Source: Rubrivivax sp. (GTDB lineage Bacteria > Pseudomonadota > Gammaproteobacteria > Burkholderiales > Burkholderiaceae_C). Taken from it: DNA of 46,496 nucleotides. Positions 35,981 to 45,492 of this stretch are shown in pieces. A program made the translations under genes and the position numbers. How positions within the stretch are numbered: the first letter of the stretch is position 1; every line of letters starts with the position of its first letter. The notes under the pieces are model-generated. The model made no database searches. It was not told where the DNA came from and saw only the letters and a list, made by a program, of their open reading frames with translations. The stretch covers positions 1-46,496 of the forward strand of contig JAHBZS010000037.1 of the NCBI GenBank assembly GCA_019635285.1, read 5' to 3'.

Positions 35981-37281
35981 GCGTGCCCGCAGTTCCCCGG
36001 GACGCGTCGGCGTCGAGGCTGCCGCGCATCGGCTTCCTCGGCAGCATGAACGCCATGCCGATGACCTACGCACTGAAGTTCCGCCGCGACGGCTTCGACG
36101 TACGATACGTGGTGGAGGCGGGGCGGGACAACTTCCTGATGCGGCCGGAGTATCAGTTCCGTCAACAGGTCAGCTACCCGTATCCCGATTGGATTCGGGA
36201 GATCCCATGGCCGAACAACCTCCGCCACCATGCCACGCTGCCGTACTCGAATCGGGCAGCCGTCGAGGCCATGCGCGACCGCGACGTGATCTTCCTGAAT
36301 GACTACGCCATGGCGCTGGCACCCTGGATGCCGCGTCAGGCGGTGCTGGTGGCGCTGTCCAGCGGGGCCGACATCGACGTGTGGTGCCAGTGGGGGCTGG
36401 CGTTTCGGCGGGCACGGAGCGGGCCGCGAAAGTGGGCCTATCCGTTGCGCCTGCCATTGGAGCTGTGGCGCACGCGCCTGCAACGCCGTGGCCTGCAGCG
36501 CTGCCGCACGATCTGCTACTTTCCGCGCGGCCTCAATCCGATCGGCGACCGCCTGATTTCGGAACTGTGCGGCCCGGATGCAGCACAGCGCACCATCGAG
36601 CGCTACGACATGGACTTCATCGCAGCGGGGGCCCGCCGCGCACCCCTGCCGCGTCGTGAGCTGAGCACCGTCCTGGTGCCGGTGCGCTTCCACATGCTGC
36701 CGATGCCCGGCAACGAGGGAGAGCACAAAGGCAACGACAAGATCCTGCGGGCCCTGGCCCGCTACCACCAGCGACGCCCTTCGGTACGCTTCCACCTCTT
36801 CGACAAGGGCCCCAAGCAAGACCTGGAACGGGCGCACCGCCTGTGCCACGAGCTCGGCCTCGACGACTGCGTCGTCTGGCACCAGCCGGTCACGCTGTCG
36901 CAACTGCTCGACATGTACGAACAGGCGGACGTGTGCATCGACCAGGTGGGCAACCACTGGATGGGTGCCATCGGCTTCCACGCCTTGTACATGGGCCGCC
37001 CGCTGATCGCCAATGCCCGCCCGGACGTGTTTGCGCGGGAGTGGGGCCCGCGCACGCCGATCTTGCAGGCCACGACCGAGGACGAGATCGTCGACCACCT
37101 GATTCGCTGCGAGGACTTGGGCTTTCGCGAACGCATCGCCCTGGAGGGTCATCGTTTCGCGGTCGAGCACCTCGACGCGGAGGGCGTCTATCAGCGCATA
37201 CGATCCTCGATCACCCGGGACTGGTGCGGCTCGGGCCGAGGCAGCCCCGACCGCATGAGCACCGCCTTCGACCCGACATGA
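35977..37281 (+). CDS. GT-B-fold glycosyltransferase, divergent
   Basis: 434 residues, cytoplasmic. The start ATG 35977 overlaps the flippase stop. The N-terminal Rossmann half begins with RIGFLGSMNAMPMTYALKFRRDGFDVRYVVE. The C-terminal half has VRFHLFDKGPKQDLERAH, a DMYEQADVCIDQ segment and MGAIGFHALYMGRPLIAN, which takes the place of the E-x7-E donor-sugar motif of GT4 enzymes. The fold assignment is fair; donor and acceptor are unknown. It is coupled to the polymerase by a 4-bp overlap. Confidence 0.7.
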   Translation: MSVPAVPRDASASRLPRIGFLGSMNAMPMTYALKFRRDGFDVRYVVEAGRDNFLMRPEYQFRQQVSYPYPDWIREIPWPNNLRHHATLPYSNRAAVEAMRDRDVIFLNDYAMALAPWMPRQAVLVALSSGADIDVWCQWGLAFRRARSGPRKWAYPLRLPLELWRTRLQRRGLQRCRTICYFPRGLNPIGDRLISELCGPDAAQRTIERYDMDFIAAGARRAPLPRRELSTVLVPVRFHMLPMPGNEGEHKGNDKILRALARYHQRRPSVRFHLFDKGPKQDLERAHRLCHELGLDDCVVWHQPVTLSQLLDMYEQADVCIDQVGNHWMGAIGFHALYMGRPLIANARPDVFAREWGPRTPILQATTEDEIVDHLIRCEDLGFRERIALEGHRFAVEHLDAEGVYQRIRSSITRDWCGSGRGSPDRMSTAFDPT

Positions 37282-38564
37282 CGACCTTGGCCAACCCTCC
37301 GGCGGCGTCCCCAGGGCCGCCAACGCCGCGCCGGGCCGCAACACCTCGGCTGGTCGTCCCCGGCCGTCCCAGCGGACGGGTGCAGGCCAAGTATCTGGCC
37401 TTGGTGTGCCTGCTCTACGGCATCCCCAACCTGTTGGGTTTGGGCTTCGCCACCTTCCTGGATCTGGTGTTCGTCGACCTGGTGCCGCTGCAGGTCGTGG
37501 CCACCCGTGCCGAACTCATGACCGTGGCGCTGGCAGTGCTTGCATCACTGGTCTTCGTGGCCGTGGTGGCCTACCTCGGCACCCGCTGCTTCGGGCGCGG
37601 TGCCCTCTGGCTGCCGCGGCGCAGCCTGGGCAGGCTGGCGCTGTTGCTGCAGCTTGTTTCGCTGGCTTCGTTGCTGCTGTACGGATATGGCCGGGCCGGC
37701 AGCGAAGCGGAGAGCCGAAACCTGCTGGTCATCCTCACCAGCTACCTCAAGGCCGACCTGATCTTTCTGCTGTACTACGCCCACGTCAGGCCACGCCTGT
37801 TCCCGGTCTACAACTTCGGGCTGTACGTGGTGCTGTCCACGCTGAGCGGCTGGAGCGGCTTCTGGCTCACGATCCTGCTCATCGAGGGCTACTTCTCGAT
37901 CACCAAGGCAAGGGCTTCGCTCAAGCCGAAGACGCTGATTTTCGTGGGCCTGTTCGCCATCGCCGCCTACCCCATCGCCGCGCAGATCAGAGACACCATG
38001 CGCGGCGACACGGTCGACGCGGGTGTCGGGGTCATTTCGTACTTCCGCCTGCTGAACCGCCTCGACCACCTGTCGAATGTCGTGATGATCGCGCAGGACG
38101 CCCGGGAGCTGTCCACCGCCTACGACCGCGGTCGGGTTGCACCTTGGTACACCAACGGTGTCACCCAACTGGTGGGGCGGTTCACAGGACGCAACGCCGA
38201 CCCCTTCCAGCGCTATCTGACCACCGAATACCTGGTCGGCGGTGTCGAGGAGAACGCCGGGTGGTATTCGCAGGTCGGCATCGCGGGGTGGCTGTTCATC
38301 CTGCCGCTCGGCGAGATTCCGATCTACCTGCTCTACGTGGCCATGTTGATCTACCTGCCCTACTGGATGGCAGGCAGGTTTCTTCGCGCGGCGTCGATCA
38401 TTCCGATGCTGCACGTCGCGACCTTCGGCTTCGTGCTGCACGGTTGGCTCGAGGTCCACGCTGCCTTCATCGCCACCCTTGCGTGTTACATCGCGCTGGT
38501 GCGCCTCGGCTTCGGCTGGCGCACCGGCCGTGGCCGCCGCATACAGAGAAAAATTGCCTCATGA
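37278..38564 (+). CDS. Wzy-like polysaccharide polymerase (putative)
   Basis: 428 residues, about ten membrane segments and a larger hydrophilic loop (~240-310, ISYFRLLNRLDHLSNVVMIAQ to the RFTGRNADPFQRYL region). The size, topology, poor sequence conservation and position next to flippase and glycosyltransferases fit an O-antigen/repeat-unit polymerase that joins units on the periplasmic side. No other polymerase is seen in the window. The first ~30 residues are Pro/Ala/Arg-rich and cytoplasmic. The call rests on topology and context, not on a conserved motif. Confidence 0.65.
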   Translation: MTTLANPPAASPGPPTPRRAATPRLVVPGRPSGRVQAKYLALVCLLYGIPNLLGLGFATFLDLVFVDLVPLQVVATRAELMTVALAVLASLVFVAVVAYLGTRCFGRGALWLPRRSLGRLALLLQLVSLASLLLYGYGRAGSEAESRNLLVILTSYLKADLIFLLYYAHVRPRLFPVYNFGLYVVLSTLSGWSGFWLTILLIEGYFSITKARASLKPKTLIFVGLFAIAAYPIAAQIRDTMRGDTVDAGVGVISYFRLLNRLDHLSNVVMIAQDARELSTAYDRGRVAPWYTNGVTQLVGRFTGRNADPFQRYLTTEYLVGGVEENAGWYSQVGIAGWLFILPLGEIPIYLLYVAMLIYLPYWMAGRFLRAASIIPMLHVATFGFVLHGWLEVHAAFIATLACYIALVRLGFGWRTGRGRRIQRKIAS

Positions 38565-39406
38565 CCTCACACCGCAGTGAAATCGACAGCGCGCAGCGCT
38601 TCGCCTTTGGCGCCAACTGGGCCGCCTTCCTGGAACGGCTCGACGACACGCGGATCGCGGAGGCGGAACGCTCGCTCGCCACCATGCTGGGAATCGCCGA
38701 CCTGCGCGGCAGACGCTTCCTCGACGTCGGATCGGGCAGCGGCCTGTTCAGCCTGGCCGCGCGCCGGCTGGGCGCAGAGGTCCACTCCTTCGACTACGAC
38801 CCCGATTCGGTGGCCTGCACACGCCTGCTGCGCGACAAGCTGGGAGCCTCCGACAGCGACTGGAAGGTGGCGGAAGGCTCCGTGCTCGACCGCCCGTTCA
38901 TGGACGCGCTGGGCCACTACGACATCGTCTACTCGTGGGGTGTGCTGCACCACACGGGCGCCATGTGGGAGGCCTTGGCCAACACCGTGGCAAGGGTGGC
39001 CGTGGGTGGGCAGCTCTTCATCGCCATCTACAACGACCAGGGGCGCGCCAGCCGCTTGTGGCTGCGCACCAAGAAGGCCTACAACCGGCTGCCGAGTGCG
39101 TTGCGCTGGCTCGTGCTTTGGCCCTCGGCCCTGCGTCTGTGGGGGCCGACGACCTTGCGCGACCTGGCTCGCGGCCAGCCCGGGGCCACTTGGCGGGCGG
39201 TCAAGCAAGACCGGGGCATGGACCCCTGGCGCGATGTGGTCGACTGGGTCGGCGGCCTGCCTTTCGAGGTCGCCAAGCCCGAGCAGATCTTCGAGTTCGT
39301 GCAGCGTCAGGGCTTCACGCTGGAAAAGCTGACCACCTGTGCCGGTGGCCATGGCTGCAACCAGTACGTGTTTCACCGCACCGGGCCCGAGAGTGACGCC
39401 GCATGA
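38561..39406 (+). CDS. Class I SAM-dependent methyltransferase
   Basis: 281 residues. SAM site RRFLDVGSGSGLFSLAARRLG (~50-70), acidic motif VHSFDYDPDSV and the post-motif YDIVYSWGVLHHTGAMWEAL are clear. A C-terminal helical region (SRLWLRTKKAYNRLPSALRW) and GGHGCNQYVF end the protein. The target is unknown; within this cluster, methylation of a sugar of the repeat unit is likely. The 4-bp overlap with the polymerase implies coupled translation. Confidence 0.82.
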   Translation: MTSHRSEIDSAQRFAFGANWAAFLERLDDTRIAEAERSLATMLGIADLRGRRFLDVGSGSGLFSLAARRLGAEVHSFDYDPDSVACTRLLRDKLGASDSDWKVAEGSVLDRPFMDALGHYDIVYSWGVLHHTGAMWEALANTVARVAVGGQLFIAIYNDQGRASRLWLRTKKAYNRLPSALRWLVLWPSALRLWGPTTLRDLARGQPGATWRAVKQDRGMDPWRDVVDWVGGLPFEVAKPEQIFEFVQRQGFTLEKLTTCAGGHGCNQYVFHRTGPESDAA

Positions 39407-39416
39407 CCGCGACCGC

Positions 39417-40592
39417 ATGGACGCGAAGCGCGACGTGAAGGTCGTGCACGTCATCGTGGGCCTCGAGGTGGGCGGGGCCGAACTGATGTTGCAGCGCCTG
39501 CTGCTGACTCAGCGTGCGCAGGGCGCCATGGCGGCCACCGTGATTGCGCTCACGCGCCTCGGGCCGGTGGGTCAGCGGCTGCGCGATCGCGGCATCGAGG
39601 TCATCGCGCTGGGCATGCGCACGCCGCTGGGCGCACCGCGGGCGGTGTGGCGCCTGCGCGGGCTGCTGCAGCGCCTGCATCCCGACGTGGTGCAGACCTG
39701 GATGGTGCATGCCGACCTGCTGGGCGGGCTGGCCGCGCGCGCCGCCGGCCTGCGGGCGGTCATCTGGGGTATCCGCACCACCGACTTCTCGATCAACCCG
39801 CTGGCCACGCGCGCCGTACGCTGGCTCTGCGCGCGCTTGTCGTCGACGCTGCCGCACGTCATCGTCTGCGCCGCCGAAGCGTCGCGCCGCGCCCACGTGC
39901 AGGCCGGCTACGACGCGTCGCGCATGCTCGTCATCCCCAACGGCTTCGATGCCTCGGCCTGGCAGCCGCAGCCGGGACTCGGCGAGCCGTTGCGCCGCGA
40001 ATTCGGGCTGGCGCCGGGCGACCTCGTCGTCGGCTGTGTCGGCCGCTTCAACGTGGCGAAGGACCAGGGCAACTTCATCGCTGCCGCGGCACATGTCGCC
40101 GCGCAGCGCACCGACTGCCGCTTCGTGCTGGTGGGTCGCGGCATGGAGCGTGGCAATGCCGAGCTGATGCAGTGGATCGAGGCCACCGGCCACGCCGCCC
40201 GCTTCGTGCTGCTGGGCGAACGCACCGACGTCGCCGCCTGCATGGCGGCGATGGATATCTTCGTGTTGCCCTCGCGCTCCGAAGGCTTCCCCAACGCGCT
40301 GGGCGAGGCCATGGCGATGGCCCTGCCCTGCGTGGCCACCGATGTCGGGGACGCAGCCGTGCTGCTCGCCGAGACCGGCCGCATCGTGCCGCCGCGCAAC
40401 CCCGCGGCGCTGGCCGACGCGGTGCTGGCGCTCGCGACGCTGCCGCCCACGCAGCGCCACCAGCTCGGGCAGGCGGCCCGGGAGCGCGTGCTCGAGCGCT
40501 TCTCGCTGCAGCAGACCTGCGAGCGCTTCACGGCGCTGCAGCGCCAGGTGGCCGCCGAAGCGGGCCGCCGCACCCGGGAAGCCGTGGCATGA
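39417..40592 (+). CDS. GT4-family glycosyltransferase
   Basis: 391 residues. A GT-B enzyme: VVHVIVGLEVGGAELMLQRLL at the start, PNGFD (donor half linker), GCVGRFNVAKDQGNFIAAA, and the retaining GT4 signature SEGFPNALGEAMAMALPCVATD with the two glutamates seven residues apart. The start ATG at 39417 is 10 bp after the methyltransferase stop. Other ATGs upstream are out of frame or inside the previous gene. The donor sugar is not predictable. Confidence 0.88.
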   Translation: MDAKRDVKVVHVIVGLEVGGAELMLQRLLLTQRAQGAMAATVIALTRLGPVGQRLRDRGIEVIALGMRTPLGAPRAVWRLRGLLQRLHPDVVQTWMVHADLLGGLAARAAGLRAVIWGIRTTDFSINPLATRAVRWLCARLSSTLPHVIVCAAEASRRAHVQAGYDASRMLVIPNGFDASAWQPQPGLGEPLRREFGLAPGDLVVGCVGRFNVAKDQGNFIAAAAHVAAQRTDCRFVLVGRGMERGNAELMQWIEATGHAARFVLLGERTDVAACMAAMDIFVLPSRSEGFPNALGEAMAMALPCVATDVGDAAVLLAETGRIVPPRNPAALADAVLALATLPPTQRHQLGQAARERVLERFSLQQTCERFTALQRQVAAEAGRRTREAVA

Positions 40593-40611
40593 CCGCGCGG
40601 ACGTTGCAAGC

Positions 40612-42546
40612 ATGTGCGGCATAACCGGCTTCTGGACCGACCGCCCGGCGGGTCGCGACGCGGCGGCAGCCATCGCCCAGGCGATGGCCGCCAGGCTCGC
40701 GCATCGCGGCCCGGATGGGGCCGGCACCTGGCTCGACGACAGCGGTGCGGTGGCACTGGCGCATCGCCGACTGGCGATCGTCGACCTGAGCCCGGCCGGC
40801 CATCAGCCGATGCGCTCGGCCTCGGGCCGCTACGAGCTGATCCTCAACGGCGAGATCTACAACCACGTGGCGCTGCGCGCCGAGTTGCCGGCGCAGCCCT
40901 GGCGCGGGCATTCGGATACCGAGACGCTGCTCGCCGGCATCGAGCACTGGGGCATCGAGGCCACGCTGCGCAAGGTGGTGGGCATGTTCGCCATCGCGTT
41001 GTGGGACCGCGAGCGGCAGCGCCTGACGCTGGCCCGCGACCGCTTCGGCGAGAAGCCGCTGTACATCGCACGGTTGCCGCACGCGCTGCTGTTCGCGTCG
41101 GAGCTCAAGGCCTTCGATGCCTGGCCCGGCTTTGCGCCGCCGATCGACCGCGGCGCGGTGGCGCTGCTGCTGCGCCACAACTACATCCCGGCGCCGTACA
41201 GCATCTTCGAAGGCGTCTCCAAGCTGCCGCCGGCCACGCTGCTGCATGTCGACGGCCCGTCGCGCATCGGCTCGCCGCAGCCCTACTGGTCGTTGCGCGA
41301 TGCGGCCGAGGCCGGCCAGCGCGCGCCCTTCGCCGGCACCGACGAGCAGGCCGCCGACGCGCTGGAAGCCCACCTGGACGCGGCCATCGCGCTGCAGCGG
41401 GTGGCCGACGTGCCGCTGGGCGCGTTCCTGTCCGGTGGCGTGGACTCGTCCGTGGTGGTGGCATTGATGCAGCGCCAGTCGACGACCCCGGTGCGCACCT
41501 TCACCATCGGCTTCGACGTGCCGCAGTTCAACGAGGCCGAACACGCCAAGGCGGTGGCGCGCCATCTGGGCACGGAGCACACCGAGCTGTACTGCAGCGC
41601 CCAGCAGGCCCTGGAGGTGGTGCCGAAGCTGGCGACCATGTATTGCGAGCCCTTCTCCGATTCGTCGCAGATCCCCACCTTCCTGGTGTCGCAGATGGCG
41701 CGCCGGCACGTCACCGTGTCGCTGTCGGGCGACGCCGGCGATGAGCTCTTCGGCGGCTACACGCGCTATGACCGGGCGCCTGCGCTGTGGTCGCGGCTCG
41801 GGCGGGTGCCGGCGCCGTTGCGCCGGGCGCTCGGGCCGGCGATCCAGGCATTGCCGCCCAGCGCCTGGGACCGTGTCGGCGACACGCTGTGCCGGCTGAC
41901 GGGGCGCGCGCCGATCGAGCGCGTCGGCGACCGCGCGCACAAGCTCGCCGACATGCTGAAGACGCGCACGCCCGAGGCCTTCTACCGCGACATGGTGTCG
42001 CACCAGCCCTGGCCGGCGCGTGTGGTGCTGGGCGCCACCGAGCCGGGCACGGCGATGACCCAACCCACGCTGTGGCCGGCACTGCCGAGCTTCGAAGAAC
42101 GCATGATGTTCATCGACACGCTCAGCTACCTGCCTGACGACATCCTCGTCAAGGTGGACCGCGCGGCGATGGCCGTCAGCCTGGAAACGCGCGTGCCCCT
42201 GCTCGACCACCGCGTGGTGGAGTTTGCGTGGAGCCTGCCGCTGCATCTGAAGCGGCGCGACGGCGTCGGCAAGTGGCTGCTGCGCCAGGTGCTGTACCGG
42301 CATGTGCCGCGCGAGCTGATCGAGCGACCGAAGACCGGCTTCGGCGTGCCGCTGGGCGACTGGCTGCGCGGCCCGTTGCGCCCCTGGGCGGAGCACCTGC
42401 TGGACGAGAAACGCCTGCGCGAGCAGGGGCTGCTCGACGTGGCCTACGTGCGCCGCCTGTGGCGCGAACAAATCGAGGGCCAGCGCGAGTGGATGTATCT
42501 GCTGTGGGACGTGCTGATGCTGCAGGCCTGGCTCGACACGCGATGA
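40612..42546 (+). CDS. asnB: AsnB-type glutamine-hydrolysing amidotransferase
   Basis: 644 residues. The N-terminal glutaminase domain opens with Cys2 (MCGITGFW), the nucleophile, followed by RLAHRGPDG, LAHRRLAIVDLS and NGEIYNH. The synthetase domain has the ATP loop LSGGVDSSVVVAL (~271-283) and SGDAGDELFGGYTRY. Housekeeping asparagine synthetases and cluster-specific amidotransferases look alike. Its position between two glycosyltransferases, with a 4-bp overlap downstream, suggests it amidates a sugar acid of the polymer, as proposed for related EPS/exosortase-locus proteins. The start is ATG 40612. Confidence 0.85.
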   Translation: MCGITGFWTDRPAGRDAAAAIAQAMAARLAHRGPDGAGTWLDDSGAVALAHRRLAIVDLSPAGHQPMRSASGRYELILNGEIYNHVALRAELPAQPWRGHSDTETLLAGIEHWGIEATLRKVVGMFAIALWDRERQRLTLARDRFGEKPLYIARLPHALLFASELKAFDAWPGFAPPIDRGAVALLLRHNYIPAPYSIFEGVSKLPPATLLHVDGPSRIGSPQPYWSLRDAAEAGQRAPFAGTDEQAADALEAHLDAAIALQRVADVPLGAFLSGGVDSSVVVALMQRQSTTPVRTFTIGFDVPQFNEAEHAKAVARHLGTEHTELYCSAQQALEVVPKLATMYCEPFSDSSQIPTFLVSQMARRHVTVSLSGDAGDELFGGYTRYDRAPALWSRLGRVPAPLRRALGPAIQALPPSAWDRVGDTLCRLTGRAPIERVGDRAHKLADMLKTRTPEAFYRDMVSHQPWPARVVLGATEPGTAMTQPTLWPALPSFEERMMFIDTLSYLPDDILVKVDRAAMAVSLETRVPLLDHRVVEFAWSLPLHLKRRDGVGKWLLRQVLYRHVPRELIERPKTGFGVPLGDWLRGPLRPWAEHLLDEKRLREQGLLDVAYVRRLWREQIEGQREWMYLLWDVLMLQAWLDTR

Positions 42547-43694
42547 GCGGCGCCCGGCTGCGCATCGCCGTGGTGGCCAACACCGCCTGGTACCTGCACA
42601 ACTTTCGCCGCAACCTGATGCGCGCGCTGCTGCAGGACGGGCACCAGGTCATCGCCGTCGGCGGCGACGGCGCCTTTGCGCAGCGGCTGCGCGAGCAGGG
42701 CTTCGAGCACCGCGAGGTGGCCTTCAGCGGCGCCGGCACGCGGCCGTGGCGCGAAGCGGCCACGGTGCTGGCGCTGCGCCGCGTGCTGCGCCGCGATCGT
42801 GTGGACCTGGTGCTCAGCTACACGCCCAAGGGCAACCTGTATGCCGCGTTGGCCGGGCGTGGCCTGCCGGTGGCGCAGGTCATGAACGTGTCGGGTCTGG
42901 GGCGCAGCACCACCAGCCCCGGCGTGGCGTCCCGCGTGGTCGACGTGCTGTACCGCCACACCGTGTCGCGCGCGGCGTGGGTGTTCTTCCAGAACGACGA
43001 CGACCGCCGGCTGTTCGTCGACCGGGGCTACGTCAGCGTGGCCCGCAGCTCGCGCCTGCCCGGCTCCGGTGTCGATCTGCAGGCCTTCACGGCCGCGCCG
43101 CTGCCCTCGTTGCAGCCGGGCACCTGCGTCTTCCTGATGGTGGCGCGGCTGCTGTGGGACAAAGGCGTGCGCGAATACGTCGACGCGGCGCGCATGCTGC
43201 GCGCGCAATGGCCACAGGCCCGCTTTCAGCTGCTCGGCCCGCTGGATGCGTCGCCGCGCTCGGGCGTGCCGCGGGCGGTGCTCGACGGCTGGGTCGCCGA
43301 AGGCGTGGTCGAGTACCTGGGCGAGACCGACGACATTCGCCCGCACTTGCAGGCGGCCGACTGCCTCGTGCTGCCGTCGTACCGCGAAGGCGTCAGCCGG
43401 GCACTGCTCGAAGGCGCCGCGTGCGCGCGCCCGCTGGTGGCCACCGACGTCCCGGGCTGCCGCGACGTCGTCGACGCGGGCCGCAGCGGCCTGCTGTGCC
43501 GCAGCGCAGACGCGGGCAGTCTGGCAGCACAGATGGCGGCGGTGCTGCGCATGCCGGCCGCGCAGCGCTCGGCGATGGGCGCGGCGGGGCGGGCGAAGGT
43601 CGAGCGTGAGTTCGACGAGCAACTCGTCGTCGACGCCTATCGCCGCTGCATTGCATCGCTGCCCGACGCAGCGCCCAGGAACTCCGCCTCGTAG
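42543..43694 (+). CDS. GT4-family glycosyltransferase (PglA/WbpT-like style)
   Basis: 383 residues. RIAVVANTAWYLHNFRRNLMRAL and SYTPKGNLYAALAG are typical of the family that adds HexNAc to an undecaprenyl-linked first sugar. PGSGVDLQAF and FLMVARLLWDKGVREYVDAA mark the domain junction, and PSYREGVSRALLEGAACARPLVATD holds the E-x7-E pair. It overlaps asnB by 4 bp. Its last 58 bp are also the antisense of the 3' end of the facing glycosyltransferase. Confidence 0.88.
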   Translation: MSGARLRIAVVANTAWYLHNFRRNLMRALLQDGHQVIAVGGDGAFAQRLREQGFEHREVAFSGAGTRPWREAATVLALRRVLRRDRVDLVLSYTPKGNLYAALAGRGLPVAQVMNVSGLGRSTTSPGVASRVVDVLYRHTVSRAAWVFFQNDDDRRLFVDRGYVSVARSSRLPGSGVDLQAFTAAPLPSLQPGTCVFLMVARLLWDKGVREYVDAARMLRAQWPQARFQLLGPLDASPRSGVPRAVLDGWVAEGVVEYLGETDDIRPHLQAADCLVLPSYREGVSRALLEGAACARPLVATDVPGCRDVVDAGRSGLLCRSADAGSLAAQMAAVLRMPAAQRSAMGAAGRAKVEREFDEQLVVDAYRRCIASLPDAAPRNSAS

Positions 43695-44752
43695 GCGGCC
43701 ACGATGCGTGGCAGGGCGTAGGCAGCGACGGCCGACGGCGGCACGCGCGACGGCTGCCAGCGGTCGAGCGCGTCGGCCAGCGCCTCGGCACTGACCGCGT
43801 CCGCCACGATGCAGCCAGGCACGCCGTCGACGATCTCGCGCAGGCCCCCTGGCGCCGGCGTGGCCACCACCGGCGTGCCACAGGCCAGCGCCTCCAGCAC
43901 GACGTTGGGAAAGCCTTCGTAGCGCGAGCTCAGCACGAAGAGGTCGGCCGCCGCCAGCGTCGGAAAGGGGTTGCGCAGGAAGCCGGCGAAGTGCACGCGC
44001 TCGGCGACGCCGCGCGCCGCGGCGCGGGCCTCGAGCGCGGCACGCAGCGCACCTTCCCCCAGGATCGTCAGCCGCAGATCGCGCCGGCGCACCAAGGCCA
44101 GCGCGTCCAGCAGCAGGTCGAAGCCTTTCTCGGCGGACAGGCGGCCCGCCGCGACGGCGTGCAGGCCCTGGGCGGCCGCAGTCTGCGTCGGCCCCTCGGC
44201 ACAGGCCGCGGCGATGCGTTCGCGATCGATCGGGTTGTGGATCACCACCGTGCGCTCGGCCTCCAGCCCGAAGGTATCGACGAGGTCGTCGCGCATGGCC
44301 CGCGACTGGCAGATGACGCGGTCGAAGCGTCCATAGAAGCGCCGGTAGCCCCAGGCCCACAGCCGCGGACGGCGGTACTCGCCGACGCCGTGGCTGACCA
44401 CCGTCGTCTCGCGCGCCAGGTAGCGCGTGCCTCCCGGCAACAGCGGCCGCAGCATGGCCAGCGCCAGGTTCAGATGGCCCAGCGTGGACATCACCACCTG
44501 CGGCCGCCGCTGCCAGAGCAGGCGCAGCAGCTTCGGCAGCGCATGGCGCACGCGCCGGCAGCCCAGATCGATGAATTCGACATCCGCCGGCACCTGGTCG
44601 CGAAAGGCGGCATGGCGCGTGTCCACCACCGCCAGCGCCAGCTCGAAACGGCTGCGGTCCAGATGCTGCAGCAAGGTCACCACCACCCGCTCGGCGCCGC
44701 CGCCGGTGAGCGTGGGGATGAGGAACAGCAGCCGCGTCCGGCTCGGGTTCAT
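43637..44752 (-). CDS. GT4-family glycosyltransferase (PglH/PglJ-like style)
   Basis: 371 residues. FLIPTLTGGGAERVVVTLLQHL, IHNPID, AAGRLSAEKGFDLLLDALALV and SSRYEGFPNVVLEALACGTPVVATP are classic GT4 motifs with the glutamate pair. The start is ATG 44752, overlapping the deacetylase stop by 4 bp. It lies third in a minus-strand group and converges with a 58-bp coding overlap on the plus-strand glycosyltransferase. Donor and linkage are unknown. Confidence 0.88.
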   Translation of the reverse strand: MNPSRTRLLFLIPTLTGGGAERVVVTLLQHLDRSRFELALAVVDTRHAAFRDQVPADVEFIDLGCRRVRHALPKLLRLLWQRRPQVVMSTLGHLNLALAMLRPLLPGGTRYLARETTVVSHGVGEYRRPRLWAWGYRRFYGRFDRVICQSRAMRDDLVDTFGLEAERTVVIHNPIDRERIAAACAEGPTQTAAAQGLHAVAAGRLSAEKGFDLLLDALALVRRRDLRLTILGEGALRAALEARAAARGVAERVHFAGFLRNPFPTLAAADLFVLSSRYEGFPNVVLEALACGTPVVATPAPGGLREIVDGVPGCIVADAVSAEALADALDRWQPSRVPPSAVAAYALPRIVAAYEAEFLGAASGSDAMQRR

Positions 44753-45492
44753 GCCGCCGCGCGCAGCCGCTTCAGGCGCAGTGCCGCGCGCCAGGCCGCG
44801 GCAAAGGCGGCGTCCAGGCCGTTGTGGTCGCCGATGCGCGGCGCGGCGCAGGCCTCGGCCAGCGACACGATGCGCGAGGCGTAGCGCTCGATGTCGCCGG
44901 CGAAGCGTTCGACCTGCGCGTCGCCGAAGCCGTTGCAGTGATAGCAGACGGTCCACAGCCCCGCGGGCATCGGCCTGAATCGCCACAGCTGCTGGGGCAC
45001 CCACAACGCGCCCAGGTGCCTGAGCGGCCGGCGATAGAAGCCGTCGCTGACGACATCGACGCCGGCTTCGAGCAGCAGCTTCAGCGTCACCGCGTCGAAG
45101 GCATGCGCCGGCGCCACCCAGGCATCGGCGCGCACGCCCTCGCGCGCGAAGACCGCAAGCGCCTGCTGCAGCTTGTCGCGCTGCGTGGTCTCGGGCAGGC
45201 CGGCGAATTCGCTGCGGCGATTGATGCCCACCAGCCCGGCCTCGCGCGTGGTGTACAGGTGCTGGTGGCCGTGCAGCGCGATGGTCCAGCCCTGCGCCTG
45301 CCAGGCCCGTACGCGCGCCCAGAAATCGGGCACGGCCTCGCCGGCCACCAGATGCGGATCGCGGTTGTCGGGCACCACCGCCATGATCGGCTTGACGCCG
45401 TGCGCCTGCAGCACCGGCTCGAGGCGCGACCAGGCGCGCCAGTCCATCGTCGGGCAGATGTCGTCGAAGCGGACGAGGTAGCGCGCGCTCAT
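44749..45492 (-). CDS. DUF2334 polysaccharide deacetylase-like protein
   Basis: 247 residues, no signal peptide. YLVRFDDICPTMDWRAW with the Asp-Asp metal/catalytic pair, IALHGHQHLY with the His-x-His motif, and AWVAPAHAFD are the NodB-fold marks of the DUF2334 group. It would remove acetyl groups from an amino sugar, probably on a cytoplasmic lipid-linked precursor since no export signal is present. It overlaps both neighbours by 4 bp. Confidence 0.82.
   Translation of the reverse strand: MSARYLVRFDDICPTMDWRAWSRLEPVLQAHGVKPIMAVVPDNRDPHLVAGEAVPDFWARVRAWQAQGWTIALHGHQHLYTTREAGLVGINRRSEFAGLPETTQRDKLQQALAVFAREGVRADAWVAPAHAFDAVTLKLLLEAGVDVVSDGFYRRPLRHLGALWVPQQLWRFRPMPAGLWTVCYHCNGFGDAQVERFAGDIERYASRIVSLAEACAAPRIGDHNGLDAAFAAAWRAALRLKRLRAAA

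Noticed and set aside
40528-42471. Long minus-strand open frame (647 codons) opposite the amidotransferase gene
   Set aside because: Composition is Arg/His/Gln/Ala-rich shadow coding typical of high-GC antisense frames; the plus-strand gene has complete catalytic motifs.
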